Positions 40,356 to 49,234 of a stretch of 64,000 nucleotides of DNA are shown here, in pieces. Under the pieces are notes generated by a model. That model worked only from the letters and a program-made list of their open reading frames with translations, did no database searches and was not told the DNA's origin. A program made the position numbers and the translations under genes. Positions within the stretch are counted from its first letter, which is position 1, and every line of letters begins with the position of its first letter. Source of the DNA: Pseudomonas psychrophila. Lineage in GTDB: Bacteria; Pseudomonadota; Gammaproteobacteria; Pseudomonadales; Pseudomonadaceae. Where the stretch lies: positions 124,001 to 188,000 of the forward strand of contig NZ_JYKZ01000006.1 in the NCBI RefSeq assembly GCF_001043005.1, written 5' to 3'.

Positions 40356-42263
40356 ATGTTTAAACGCAAACCCCGACTACTGCCCTTGCTGGTGTGCCTG
40401 ACCGCAGGGAGCGTGCAGGCGGCCACTGAAGTCGCCGCTCCGGCATTGCAGCAATGGTCCACCAGCAAGGCCCAGGCGTTGAGTTACTTGCCAAACGGGA
40501 CGGGCGACGAACGCCTGGCCGTGAGCAAGCGCGAAGGTTTGTTGTTGCTCGATAAACAGGGCAAAACCTTGAGCCGGGTGCCCGGGGTGTTTGCCGGCCT
40601 GGACAGCCGTGCGCTGGGGGATCAGGTCCTGGTAGCCAGCAACGACAAGGACAAACAGCAAGTGGCGCTGTTTAGCCTCGACCCCAAGACCCATCAATGG
40701 CAAGCCCCGACGTACTTGCCCGCCCGTGACTATTCGGTTGAGGGGGTGTGCCTGTACCAGGATGACGCGAGCAACATTTACCTGTTCACCGTGGGCGAAG
40801 AAGGCAAGGGCGAGCAGTGGCTGGTAGCTGCGGACAGCCGGCGCTTGGCTTCACCGCTACGGGTGCGCAGTTTGCCGTTGCCGCCGCAAGCGAAGTTCTG
40901 TCAGGTGGACGATGCCGCGCAGAACGTGTTCGTCAACGAAGAAAATGTCGGCTGGTGGGCTTACCCGGCGCACGCCGAAGCTGACGTTGAGCGCGTTCCG
41001 GTGGCGATGGTCGAGCCCTTCGGCAATGTGAAAAAAAGTGCCGGAGCAATGGCACTGGTACCGGGCGGGATGCTCGGGCTTGATCCCGAAGCGGCGCAGC
41101 TGAATCTGTATCAGCAGCAGGGCAAGCGTTGGTCGCCTGTGGCCAGCCTGGCGCTGGCTGGAGTGGTCGAACCTGAACATCTGGCGCTGCGCCAAACACC
41201 CCAGGGCCTGCAACTGCTGGTGCAGGACGGTGCCAGCAACAGACTGTTCGAAGGCCTGCTGGGCTGGCAGGCCAGTGCGGTGAATGTGCCGCCGGTATTG
41301 GCCAGCGTAAAACCTGCGGTGCAAACCGAGGTGGTGATGAGCCAGGGCGACGCGGCGGATGACCCGGCGATTTGGGTTCACCCGCAGGCGCCGGCCCTGA
41401 GCCGTGTACTGGGCACCAATAAGCAGCAGGGGCTTGAGGTGTACGACCTTCAGGGCAAGCGCGTACAGCATTTGCCGGTTGGGCGGCTTAACAACGTCGA
41501 TGTGCGCCCGGGCTTCGAGCTGGGCGGGCGCACTGTGGATTTGGCCGTGGCGACCAATCGCGATCACAACAGCCTGAGCCTATTCAGCATTGATCGCACC
41601 ACGGGTGAGGTGCAGGAGGCGGGCGAGATCGCCACACCGGTTTCAGATATCTACGGCCTGTGCCTGTTCAAGGCGCCGTCGGGCGAGATCTACAGCTTTG
41701 CCAACGACAAGGACGGCACCTTTGTGCAGCACCGCTTGTTTGCCAAGGGCAACAAGGTCGAGGGCGAACTGGTGCGCCAGTTCAAGGTGCAGACCCAGCC
41801 TGAAGGCTGTGTGGCGGATGACCGCGGCCAGCGCCTGTTTCTCGGGGAAGAAGACGTGGCGGTATGGGCGGTGGATGCCCGTCCTGACCAGCCGGCAACG
41901 CTCACTAGCGTGATCAAGGTGGGTGAGCATGTGCATGACGACATCGAGGGCATGGGGCTGTATCAAACCGAAAAAGACAACTACCTGGTGATCTCCAGCC
42001 AGGGCAACGACAGCTATGTGGTGGTCGATGCCGAGCCACCTTACGCCGTGCGTGGCGCTTTTCGGGTGGGGGTGAATGCCGCAGCGGGGATTGATGGCGC
42101 GTCAGAGACCGATGGGCTGGAGGTGACGTCGGCCAACCTCGGTGGCCCCTGGAGCAAAGGCATGCTGGTGGTGCAGGACGGTCGCAAACGCATGCCCGAG
42201 CAAGCGCAAAACTTCAAGTACATCCCCTGGAGCGAGGTGGCCAAGGCTTTGCACTTGCCATAA
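40356..42263 (+). CDS. Beta-propeller phytase with tandem propeller domains
   Basis: The 635-residue secreted protein has a signal peptide ending SVQAA (about 22). The second half (about 320-635) carries beta-propeller phytase motifs: DDPAIWVHPQAPALSRVLGT near residue 334, GLEVYDLQGK, NNVDVRPGF, PEGCVADD and ETDGLEVTSANLG. The first half repeats the fold weakly (LPNGTGDERLAVSKREGLLL), with fewer calcium-binding acids. This matches dual-domain phytases in which the incomplete first domain assists the second. It releases phosphate from inositol hexakisphosphate in the periplasm or outside. Confidence 0.9.
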   Translation: MFKRKPRLLPLLVCLTAGSVQAATEVAAPALQQWSTSKAQALSYLPNGTGDERLAVSKREGLLLLDKQGKTLSRVPGVFAGLDSRALGDQVLVASNDKDKQQVALFSLDPKTHQWQAPTYLPARDYSVEGVCLYQDDASNIYLFTVGEEGKGEQWLVAADSRRLASPLRVRSLPLPPQAKFCQVDDAAQNVFVNEENVGWWAYPAHAEADVERVPVAMVEPFGNVKKSAGAMALVPGGMLGLDPEAAQLNLYQQQGKRWSPVASLALAGVVEPEHLALRQTPQGLQLLVQDGASNRLFEGLLGWQASAVNVPPVLASVKPAVQTEVVMSQGDAADDPAIWVHPQAPALSRVLGTNKQQGLEVYDLQGKRVQHLPVGRLNNVDVRPGFELGGRTVDLAVATNRDHNSLSLFSIDRTTGEVQEAGEIATPVSDIYGLCLFKAPSGEIYSFANDKDGTFVQHRLFAKGNKVEGELVRQFKVQTQPEGCVADDRGQRLFLGEEDVAVWAVDARPDQPATLTSVIKVGEHVHDDIEGMGLYQTEKDNYLVISSQGNDSYVVVDAEPPYAVRGAFRVGVNAAAGIDGASETDGLEVTSANLGGPWSKGMLVVQDGRKRMPEQAQNFKYIPWSEVAKALHLP

Positions 42264-42318
42264 CCCGGTCATCTGAATGCTTTTCAATCCCTCAATCGCG
42301 GATCAATGGAGTAACAAC

Positions 42319-43029
42319 ATGCACGCAACCATGGAACACATGACGATCTGGGGCCTGATCAGCGACGCGAGTCTGCTGGTCAAAGGCGTGATGCTGACCC
42401 TGCTGCTGGCCTCGCTGTTGAGCTGGTTTTTGATTGTGCGACGCAGCGCCATTTTGCGTCGCAGCGAGCGCGACATGGACAATTTTGCGCAGCGGCTCCG
42501 GGCTCAGGGCGAGCTGAATGCGCTGTACCGTGAAAGCCGCGATGCCAGTCATGAAGACGCCGGTGCCGAGCAGGTATTTGTCGCCGCTTACACGGAGTAC
42601 GCCCAGCTCAAGCAGCAACCCTCGGTGGATGCCGAAGGCGTGATGCAAGGAGTTGAACGGGCGCTGTATGTGGCCATCAGCGAGCAGGAAATCCGTCTGG
42701 AAAAAGGCCTGCAGTTTTTGGCCACCGTGGGTTCGGTTAGCCCCTACATCGGCTTGTTCGGCACCGTGTGGGGGATCATGAATTCCTTTATCGGTCTGTC
42801 CCAGGTGCAGCAGGCGACCCTCTCCACTGTGGCCCCGGGCATTGCCGAAGCCTTGATCGCAACCGCCATTGGCCTGTTTGCCGCGATCCCGGCGGTGATT
42901 GCCTATAACCGCTTCTCGGCCCGTGGCCAGACCCTGCTGACCCGTTATTACAGCCTGGGCAACGAAGTGCAGATGCGCTTGTACCGCAGCTTGCATGCCG
43001 GTTCGCGGAACATGTCTGCCGTCGCTTGA
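42319..43029 (+). CDS. TolQ/ExbB-family proton channel protein (TolQ-like)
   Basis: The 236-residue protein starts at the ATG at 42319 after GGAG. Three helices are present, with the highly conserved GSVSPYIGLFGTVWGIMNSF and TVAPGIAEALIATAIGLFAA. The sequence is nearer Pseudomonas TolQ than ExbB, although its operon encodes a TonB-type partner. The chromosomal tol-pal genes are not in this window, so this is a specialised paralogue. Confidence 0.9.
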   Translation: MHATMEHMTIWGLISDASLLVKGVMLTLLLASLLSWFLIVRRSAILRRSERDMDNFAQRLRAQGELNALYRESRDASHEDAGAEQVFVAAYTEYAQLKQQPSVDAEGVMQGVERALYVAISEQEIRLEKGLQFLATVGSVSPYIGLFGTVWGIMNSFIGLSQVQQATLSTVAPGIAEALIATAIGLFAAIPAVIAYNRFSARGQTLLTRYYSLGNEVQMRLYRSLHAGSRNMSAVA

Positions 43030-43043
43030 AAGGGAGTTTGAAC

Positions 43044-43490
43044 ATGCTTGCTCGACCACAGCGCAAACACGGGCCCAAGGCCGAAATGAACGTAGTGCCT
43101 TACATCGACGTGATGCTGGTGCTGTTGGTGATCTTTATGGTGACTGCGCCGATGCTGACCCAGGGGGTGAAAATCGAACTGCCTAAAGTCGCCAGCGAAG
43201 CCTTGGTTAATGACAGTCAGCAAAAAATCCTGACGCTGTCGGTCAAGGCCGAGGGCGGTTACTACTGGAATCTGGGCAGCGAGCTGGACACCAAAAACCA
43301 GACCGACAGTGCCGTCAGCCTTGAAGAGCTGCAGGCCAAGGTCGGGCAGGTGGTGGCGCAAGACAGCGACACCCAGGTGTATATCCGCGCCGACAATGAA
43401 GCGGGCTATGGCAGCGTGGTCAAAGCCATGGCGGCTTTGCAGCAGGGCGGCGTCACTCACCTGGGGCTGGTGACCGAGGCCCCGCAATGA
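43044..43490 (+). CDS. ExbD/TolR-family protein (TolR-like)
   Basis: The 148-residue protein has one N-terminal membrane helix with the proton-carrying Asp22 (VVPYIDVMLVLLVIFMVTAP) and a periplasmic domain ending in a TolR-like GLVTEAPQ. SD AGGGAG precedes the ATG at 43044. The overlap with the next gene is 4 bp (ATGA). Confidence 0.9.
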   Translation: MLARPQRKHGPKAEMNVVPYIDVMLVLLVIFMVTAPMLTQGVKIELPKVASEALVNDSQQKILTLSVKAEGGYYWNLGSELDTKNQTDSAVSLEELQAKVGQVVAQDSDTQVYIRADNEAGYGSVVKAMAALQQGGVTHLGLVTEAPQ

Positions 43491-44281
43491 CTGGCACCTT
43501 GATGCACGGAGCGCTGGCGCACGCGCAGCCGTTGCCTTGGACCCGGCTGTGGCGTGACAGTCAGGCGCTGGTGGTGAGCGTCGCCCTGCACAGCGCCGTG
43601 GTGGCTTTTTTGGTGCTGGGCTGGAGCATGGAGCAATCAATGCCAGAGCCTGCGCCGTCGACGCTCAAAACCCGGCTGGTGATGTTGCCCGCCGAACCGC
43701 TCGCGGCACCCCCTGCGCCTGAACCTCTGCCGGTGGTAGCGCCTGCGCCCGTGGTTGAGGCTAAACCCGAGGTGGTAAAGCCCGTGGTTGATCCGCTTGT
43801 TCAGGCGCGCAAGCTGGAGCAAGCAGTGCTGGCGCGTAAACGGGTAGCCGAACAAAAGCAGGTGCAGCTGGAGCAAGACAAAGCCGCTCGCCAGCGTGCC
43901 GAGCAACTGGAGTTCCAGCGTCAGCGAGCGCTGGCCGAAGCTTCGGCGCAGCAGGCCCGTGTGGCTGCGGATAACGCCAGACGAGCGCAACAGGCAGCGG
44001 CGGCAGCGGATGTGCGCCAGTACCTGCCCATCAGCAAGCAAGCCCCGGATTACCCGCAGCGGGCACTGGACAAGGGCATTGAGGGTGATTGCACGGTCGA
44101 GTATTCGGTGACCCCGCAAGGCAAGGTCGACAACCCCAAAGTGGTGGGCAACTGCCATCCCGCGTTTATCCGGCCGTCACTGGTGGCGGCGGCGACCTTC
44201 CGTTATCAACCTCGGATGGTCGATGGTCAGGCCGTGACCGTACCGGGGGTGCGCAATACCTTTCACTACAAGATCCAGTAG
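43487..44281 (+). CDS. TonB-family energy transducer with TolA-like middle region
   Basis: The 264-residue protein has the TonB membrane-helix signature Ser31-x3-His35-x6-Leu42, then a Pro-rich segment (about 53-100), an Ala/Gln/Arg/Glu-rich long helix (about 105-185) like TolA, and a TonB C-terminal domain (about 188-264; QAPDYPQRALDKGIEGDCTV). Two Cys in that domain (GDC and GNC) could form a disulfide. It presumably energises the receptor in the same operon. Confidence 0.85.
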   Translation: MTGTLMHGALAHAQPLPWTRLWRDSQALVVSVALHSAVVAFLVLGWSMEQSMPEPAPSTLKTRLVMLPAEPLAAPPAPEPLPVVAPAPVVEAKPEVVKPVVDPLVQARKLEQAVLARKRVAEQKQVQLEQDKAARQRAEQLEFQRQRALAEASAQQARVAADNARRAQQAAAAADVRQYLPISKQAPDYPQRALDKGIEGDCTVEYSVTPQGKVDNPKVVGNCHPAFIRPSLVAAATFRYQPRMVDGQAVTVPGVRNTFHYKIQ

Positions 44282-44297
44282 CGGTACGCACAACCCT

Positions 44298-44382
44298 GTG
44301 GGAGCGGGCTTGCTCGCGATGGCAACGACGCGCATTAACTGAAAGACCGAGGCGCCTGTATCGCGAGCAAGCCCGCTCCCAC
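44298..44382. repeat. REP palindrome pair (GGGCTTGCTCGCGAT type)
   Basis: An 85-bp inverted pair directly after the tonB-like gene, at the end of the phytase operon. Confidence 0.9.
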
Positions 44383-44470
44383 AGGGTTTGCCGGTCACCT
44401 GACGAGTATCAACATCCTTCGTGCTTCCTTGGCCTATGCTCCACGGGTTTTCAAGCATAAGGAACTGGCC

Positions 44471-45961
44471 ATGAATGCGCCTGCAACCACCCCGACGCCT
44501 GCTACGGCAAAAGCGAAACTCCCCATAGGCCTGGTGATTGCGGTCCTGGTGATGATCGGCATTTTGCTGTTGCCATTGCCTGCCGACTTACCGGTGGCGG
44601 GTCATCGCATGCTGGCGATTCTGGCATTTGCAGTGGTGGTATGGATCACCGAAGCGGTGTCGTACGAAGCCAGCGCCATCATGATTACGTCCTTGATGGC
44701 GTTTTTGATCGGCATGGCGCCGACCCTGGCAGACCCGTCAAAGCTTTACGGCACATCGGCCGGTATCACCATGGCCCTGACCGGGTTTTCCAATGCCGCC
44801 CTGGCGTTGGTAGCGGGTGCGTTGTTTATCGCCGCGGCCATGACCCACACCGGCCTGGACCGGCGCATTGCCCTGGTGACCCTGTCGCGCATCGGCACCA
44901 GCACCCGGCGCATTTTGCTGGGGGCAATTGCCGTCACCATCTTGCTCAGCCTGGTGGTGCCCAGCGCCACGGCCCGCAGTGCGTGCGTGGTGCCAATCAT
45001 GATGGGGGTGATCCTGGCGTTTGGCGTGGACAAACGCTCCAACATTGCGGCCGGGATTATGATTGTCGTGGCCCAGGGCACCAGTATCTGGAACGTAGGC
45101 ATTCAAACGGCGGCCGCGCAAAACCTGCTGACCGTGGGCTTTATGGACAAAATGCTCGGGGCGCGAGTGAACTGGCTCGACTGGCTCATCGCCGGTGCCC
45201 CGTGGGCCATCATCATGTCGGCCGTGTTGCTGTTTGTGGTGCTTAAACTGCTGCCACCGGAAAGCGACAGCATTCCCGGCGGCAAGGAGGCGGTCGAAAA
45301 GTCACTGGCAGAACTGGGCCCCATGACCGGGCCGCAGAAACGCCTGATGGGTGTGTCGATAGCATTGCTGCTGGCGTGGGCCACTGAAGGCAAACTCCAC
45401 AGTTTTGACACCACCTCGACCACTTATGCCGGGCTGGTGTTTTTGCTGTTGCCGCGATTTGGCGTCATGACCTGGAAAGATGTGCAGTCACGTATCCCGT
45501 GGGGCACGGTGATTGTGTTCGGCGTCGGGATCAGCCTGGGCACCGCGTTGTTGACCACCCAGGCCGGGCAATGGCTGGGGACGCAAGTCGTGGCCAATAC
45601 CGGTCTGGATCAGGTCGGTCCGGTGGGGATTTTTGCGATTTTGGGGGCTTTCCTGATCTTGATTCACTTGGGGTTTGCCAGTGCCACCGCGCTCACCTCG
45701 GCGCTATTGCCGATCTTGATCGCCGTGCTGCAAACCTTGCCGGGTGAATTCAACCGCCTGGGCATGACCATGTTGCTGGGCTTTGTGGTCAGCTACGGGT
45801 TTATCCTGCCGATCAACGCGCCGCAGAACATGGTGTGCCTGGGCACGCAAACCTTTACGGCCAAACAGTTTGCCAAGGTCGGGTTGATAGTGACGGCGGT
45901 GGGGTACTTGCTGATGCTGCTGTTCGCCACAACGTACTGGAGCTGGTTGGGCTGGATGTAA
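44471..45961 (+). CDS. DASS family (SLC13-like) anion:sodium symporter
   Basis: The 496-residue inner-membrane protein has about 11-12 helices. SLC13/DASS marks are VVVWITEAVSYEASAIMI, LVVPSATARSACVVPIM and a C-terminal GFILPINAPQNMVCLGT. Such carriers move C4-dicarboxylates, citrate, sulfate or phosphate with sodium. The substrate is not readable here. It follows the phytase operon after a REP pair and an 88-bp gap without a visible Pho box, so it is probably a separate unit. Confidence 0.88.
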   Translation: MNAPATTPTPATAKAKLPIGLVIAVLVMIGILLLPLPADLPVAGHRMLAILAFAVVVWITEAVSYEASAIMITSLMAFLIGMAPTLADPSKLYGTSAGITMALTGFSNAALALVAGALFIAAAMTHTGLDRRIALVTLSRIGTSTRRILLGAIAVTILLSLVVPSATARSACVVPIMMGVILAFGVDKRSNIAAGIMIVVAQGTSIWNVGIQTAAAQNLLTVGFMDKMLGARVNWLDWLIAGAPWAIIMSAVLLFVVLKLLPPESDSIPGGKEAVEKSLAELGPMTGPQKRLMGVSIALLLAWATEGKLHSFDTTSTTYAGLVFLLLPRFGVMTWKDVQSRIPWGTVIVFGVGISLGTALLTTQAGQWLGTQVVANTGLDQVGPVGIFAILGAFLILIHLGFASATALTSALLPILIAVLQTLPGEFNRLGMTMLLGFVVSYGFILPINAPQNMVCLGTQTFTAKQFAKVGLIVTAVGYLLMLLFATTYWSWLGWM

Positions 45962-46008
45962 AAAGCCGCCAGCCGTAGTAGCTGTAGATGTACAGAGATA
46001 ACTCGACT

Positions 46009-46059
46009 GTGGGAGCGAGCCTGCTCGCGAAGATCATTCGCGAGCAGGCTCGCTCCCAC
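46009..46059. repeat. REP palindrome, compact form
   Basis: A 51-bp near-perfect palindrome with GTGGGAGCGAGCCTGCTCGCG arms, between convergent symporter and antiporter genes. Its length is identical to the one at 1612. Confidence 0.9.
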
Positions 46060-46079
46060 AGGGGCGCCTGACTACAGTG

Positions 46080-46451
46080 CTAATTACCGTTTTCGCTGCG
46101 CCCGCCGCTGCTGACTTCCGCCGGTACATCTTCACCCGCCATGCGCTTGCGAAACAGCGAGGTCCGGGCCAGCAGCAAGGTGGTCACGGGTACGGTGATG
46201 GACAGCAGGATCGGCATCAGCCAGGCATGCAGCACCGGGGTCGATTTAAGCGCAGAAAAGTACAGGATCGACGCCAGCGCCACACCCCACGCACCAATGG
46301 TCGAAGCCAAAGCAGGGGGGTGCATGCGCTGAAAGAAGTCCTTGAGGCGCAACAAGCCGATGGCCCCGCACAAGGCAAACAGGCTGCTGAGCACCAGCAG
46401 CAGGGCCACCGGTATTTCGATCCAGAGCGACAACTCGCTGACGCTATTCAT
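46080..46451 (-). CDS. mnhG: Mrp/Sha antiporter subunit G
   Basis: The 123-residue protein has three helices and the subunit G pattern (GLLRLKDFFQRMHPPALAST). It is the last gene of the six-gene Mrp-type Na+(K+)/H+ antiporter operon, whose products form one large inner-membrane complex for alkali and salt homeostasis. It overlaps the F gene by 4 bp. Confidence 0.92.
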   Translation of the reverse strand: MNSVSELSLWIEIPVALLLVLSSLFALCGAIGLLRLKDFFQRMHPPALASTIGAWGVALASILYFSALKSTPVLHAWLMPILLSITVPVTTLLLARTSLFRKRMAGEDVPAEVSSGGRSENGN

Positions 46452-46726
46452 TCGATCACCTCGCCACGCAGCAGGAATTTGGCCAGCGCAAAAGAACCGA
46501 CAAAGCCAAACAGGGCAATCAGCAGCGCGCCTTCAAAGTAAGTGTCACTGGCATAGCGGATGCCCAGCACCAGCATCATCAACATGGCCAGGATATACAG
46601 ATAGTCCAGTGCCAGAACCCGGTCCTGGGCCGAGGGGCCCTTGAACAGGCGGATCACGGTCAGGACCATTGCCAGGCTGAAGATAAACAGGCTGAGCAAG
46701 ATGGCATTGGAGAGCAGGGCACTCAT
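46448..46726 (-). CDS. mnhF: Mrp/Sha antiporter subunit F
   Basis: The 92-residue, three-helix subunit carries RLFKGPSAQDRVLALDYLYI, the family's conserved loop with an essential Asp. It is coupled by 4-bp overlaps on both sides. Confidence 0.92.
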   Translation of the reverse strand: MSALLSNAILLSLFIFSLAMVLTVIRLFKGPSAQDRVLALDYLYILAMLMMLVLGIRYASDTYFEGALLIALFGFVGSFALAKFLLRGEVIE

Positions 46727-47211
46727 TCAAAGATCTCCATCAATGGGCGTTCGTAGGCAGTTTTGAAGTGCTCTATAAACTTCGCATCGTCATCCAGATC
46801 GAACACGTGCAGCAACAGCACGCTGCGATCCAGCGCCAGTTCCGACCAGATGGTGCCGGGCACCACGGTGGTGATCATCGACAAGGCTGCAAGGCCGTTG
46901 GCATCACGCAAATCCAGGGGGATTTTGACAAACCGCGAGCGTGGCGGATTTTTGCCAGCCCGCAGTACACCCCAGGCCACTGCAATGTTGGACAGCACGA
47001 CATCGCGGCCCACCAGAAAGAACAGCTTGATGATCACCCACGGATGACGAATGCGCACAGGCAACGGCCGCAACGGTGCGAACATCAGTGGCGCCAGAAT
47101 GGCCAGTGCCGCACCTAGCAGCAGGTTGCCAGCACTCAGCGACAGGTTGAGCAACAGCCACAGCATCCACAATGCGAGGGACAGCCAGGGAGCAGGGAAT
47201 AGACGCTTCAT
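46723..47211 (-). CDS. mnhE: Mrp/Sha antiporter subunit E
   Basis: The 162-residue subunit has a hydrophobic N-terminal half and the conserved stretch ALSMITTVVPGTIWSELALD. It overlaps the D gene by 4 bp. Confidence 0.92.
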   Translation of the reverse strand: MKRLFPAPWLSLALWMLWLLLNLSLSAGNLLLGAALAILAPLMFAPLRPLPVRIRHPWVIIKLFFLVGRDVVLSNIAVAWGVLRAGKNPPRSRFVKIPLDLRDANGLAALSMITTVVPGTIWSELALDRSVLLLHVFDLDDDAKFIEHFKTAYERPLMEIFE

Positions 47212-48893
47212 GGCTGCACCTGTGGCATGGAGGCCGCCTTGGCCTGCGGGCTTGGAACCGGGCGGGTGCCGATAACGGCCATCACGTAACGCTCGGGGTT
47301 ATTGAGGGTGTCTGCAGCAGCCTGGGTGTAACGCAACACCGGCTCGGCCTTGAACGTCAGCAGCACACACAGCCCGAGCAGTAACACGATGGGCAGGCAT
47401 TCGATGCGGCGCAAGATGGGCGACGGGCGCTCAAGGGGCGTCCAGAAACGCTGGATGCCCATGCGTGAGAAGGCAATCAAAGACGCTAGCCCCGAGAGAA
47501 TCAACAACGCCAGCAGGCACCAGGCCGCCGTAGAAATCGGCGTATCCGTGGCATTGCCCAGGCCTAGCGGATTAAGCAGGGCGTTGAGCAAGCTGAGTTT
47601 GCCGATAAACCCGGACAGCGGCGGCATGCCGATAATCAGCAGGGCACAGGCAATAAAGCTCAACCCCAAAAAGGCCATGGTCCAGGGAATGATCTGGCCC
47701 ACAACCACTTTTTGTTCGTCGTCGAGGTTGCTGCCACGCGGCGGCGGAGTGACGGTCAGGCTCGGCTGGGGTTCCGCATCGTCTTCGAGCACCAGGTCGG
47801 CCGAGGAGCGCGAACGCTCGATCAGCTCGGCCAGCAGGAAGAGCGCACTCAGGGCCAGGGTCGAGCTGATCAGGTAGAACAGCGCGGCGGCGGTCAGGTT
47901 GGGTTGGGCGAAACCTACTGCCGACAGCAGGATGCCTGCGGAGACCAGGATGCTCAGGCTGGCCATGCGCTCCAGTCGCTGGGCGGCAAGGATGGCGATG
48001 CCGGCACAGACAATGGTCGCCATACCGCCATAGATCAGCCAGTCGCCCGCAAAGTACGCCGAGGCCCCGGCTTGCCCGGAGAACAGCAGGGTCCACAAGC
48101 GCAACACGGTGTAGATCCCGACCTTGGTCATGATCGCGAACAGGGCCGCAACCGGGGCACTGGCCGACGAATAGGCAGGCACCAGCCAGAAGTTCAGCGG
48201 CCACATGCCGGCCTTGGCTAAAAAGGCCACCGCCAAAATGGCTGTGCCCGCATGCAGCAAGCCACGATCCGCTTCAGGCACCAGAGGGATTTTCAGCGCC
48301 AGGTCAGCCATGTTCAGCGTGCCGGTGACGCCATAGATCAAGGCCGCGCCAATCAGGAACAGTGAAGAAGCCAGCAGGTTGATCGAAATGTAATGCAGCC
48401 CCGCAGACACCCGGGTCTTGCCCGAGCCGTGGAGCATCAAACCGTAAGAGGCGGCCAGCAGCACTTCGAAAAACACGAACAGGTTGAACAGGTCGGCAGT
48501 CAGGAAGGCCCCGTACAGGCCCATCAACTGGATCTGGAACAACGCATGGAAGCTGGCACCGGCGCGGTCCCAGCGGGCCATGGCGAACAGCAGGGCGCAG
48601 ATGGCGATGATGCCGGTCAGGACCAGCATCAGGGCGCTCAAGTGGTCGACCACCAGGGCAATCCCGAAGGGCACTTGCCAGTTGCTGGGCAGGTACACGC
48701 CAATTGAGGCCGGAATGGCCTGATGACGGGTCCACAGCAACAGCATCACAGAGATGCCCAGGCCGAGCAGGGTTGAGATCAGGTTGATCCGGGCTTTGAG
48801 TGGACGGTGTTTTTCGCCCAGCAACAGCATGCAGGCTGCGGTCAGCAACGGTAGCAAAATGGGTGCGACGATCAGGTGCGGCATCAAATTCAT
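47208..48893 (-). CDS. mnhD: Mrp/Sha antiporter subunit D
   Basis: The 561-residue polytopic protein is homologous to the NuoM/NuoN proton-pumping subunits of complex I. It retains the buried Glu and Lys positions expected in VFFEVLLAASYGLMLHGSG and LAKAGMWPLNFWL. A hydrophilic loop near residue 370-400 carries a low-complexity, Pro-rich insert. The gene overlaps its C and E neighbours. Confidence 0.94.
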   Translation of the reverse strand: MNLMPHLIVAPILLPLLTAACMLLLGEKHRPLKARINLISTLLGLGISVMLLLWTRHQAIPASIGVYLPSNWQVPFGIALVVDHLSALMLVLTGIIAICALLFAMARWDRAGASFHALFQIQLMGLYGAFLTADLFNLFVFFEVLLAASYGLMLHGSGKTRVSAGLHYISINLLASSLFLIGAALIYGVTGTLNMADLALKIPLVPEADRGLLHAGTAILAVAFLAKAGMWPLNFWLVPAYSSASAPVAALFAIMTKVGIYTVLRLWTLLFSGQAGASAYFAGDWLIYGGMATIVCAGIAILAAQRLERMASLSILVSAGILLSAVGFAQPNLTAAALFYLISSTLALSALFLLAELIERSRSSADLVLEDDAEPQPSLTVTPPPRGSNLDDEQKVVVGQIIPWTMAFLGLSFIACALLIIGMPPLSGFIGKLSLLNALLNPLGLGNATDTPISTAAWCLLALLILSGLASLIAFSRMGIQRFWTPLERPSPILRRIECLPIVLLLGLCVLLTFKAEPVLRYTQAAADTLNNPERYVMAVIGTRPVPSPQAKAASMPQVQP

Positions 48894-49234
48894 TCTTTAG
48901 GCTCCCGGCCATCAACGTGGTCGGTACCGGTCAGGCCCCGAGAGGCCAGCAAGACCACCAGGAACAGCGCGGTCATGGCAAAACTGATGACGATTGCGGT
49001 CAGCACCAGAGCCTGGGGCAATGGGTCGGTGTAATTGAGCAAATCCTGGGGCACGCCGTTCTTGATTACCGGCTCTTTGCCGATAAACAGGCTGCCCATG
49101 CTGAAGATGAACAGGTTGACACCGTAGGACAGCAGGCACAGGCCCATGACCACCTGGAAGGTTCGCGGACGCAGAACCAGCCAGGTGCCCGATGCGGCCA
49201 GTACTCCAATAGCAATGGCGATGACTTCTTCCAT
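48890..49234 (-). CDS. mnhC: Mrp/Sha antiporter subunit C
   Basis: The 114-residue, three-helix subunit is related to NuoK (LCLLSYGVNLFIFSMGSL; DPLPQALVLTAIVISFAMTA, which has the membrane-buried polar residues). The start overlaps the A gene stop by one base (TGATG). Confidence 0.93.
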   Translation of the reverse strand: MEEVIAIAIGVLAASGTWLVLRPRTFQVVMGLCLLSYGVNLFIFSMGSLFIGKEPVIKNGVPQDLLNYTDPLPQALVLTAIVISFAMTALFLVVLLASRGLTGTDHVDGREPKE

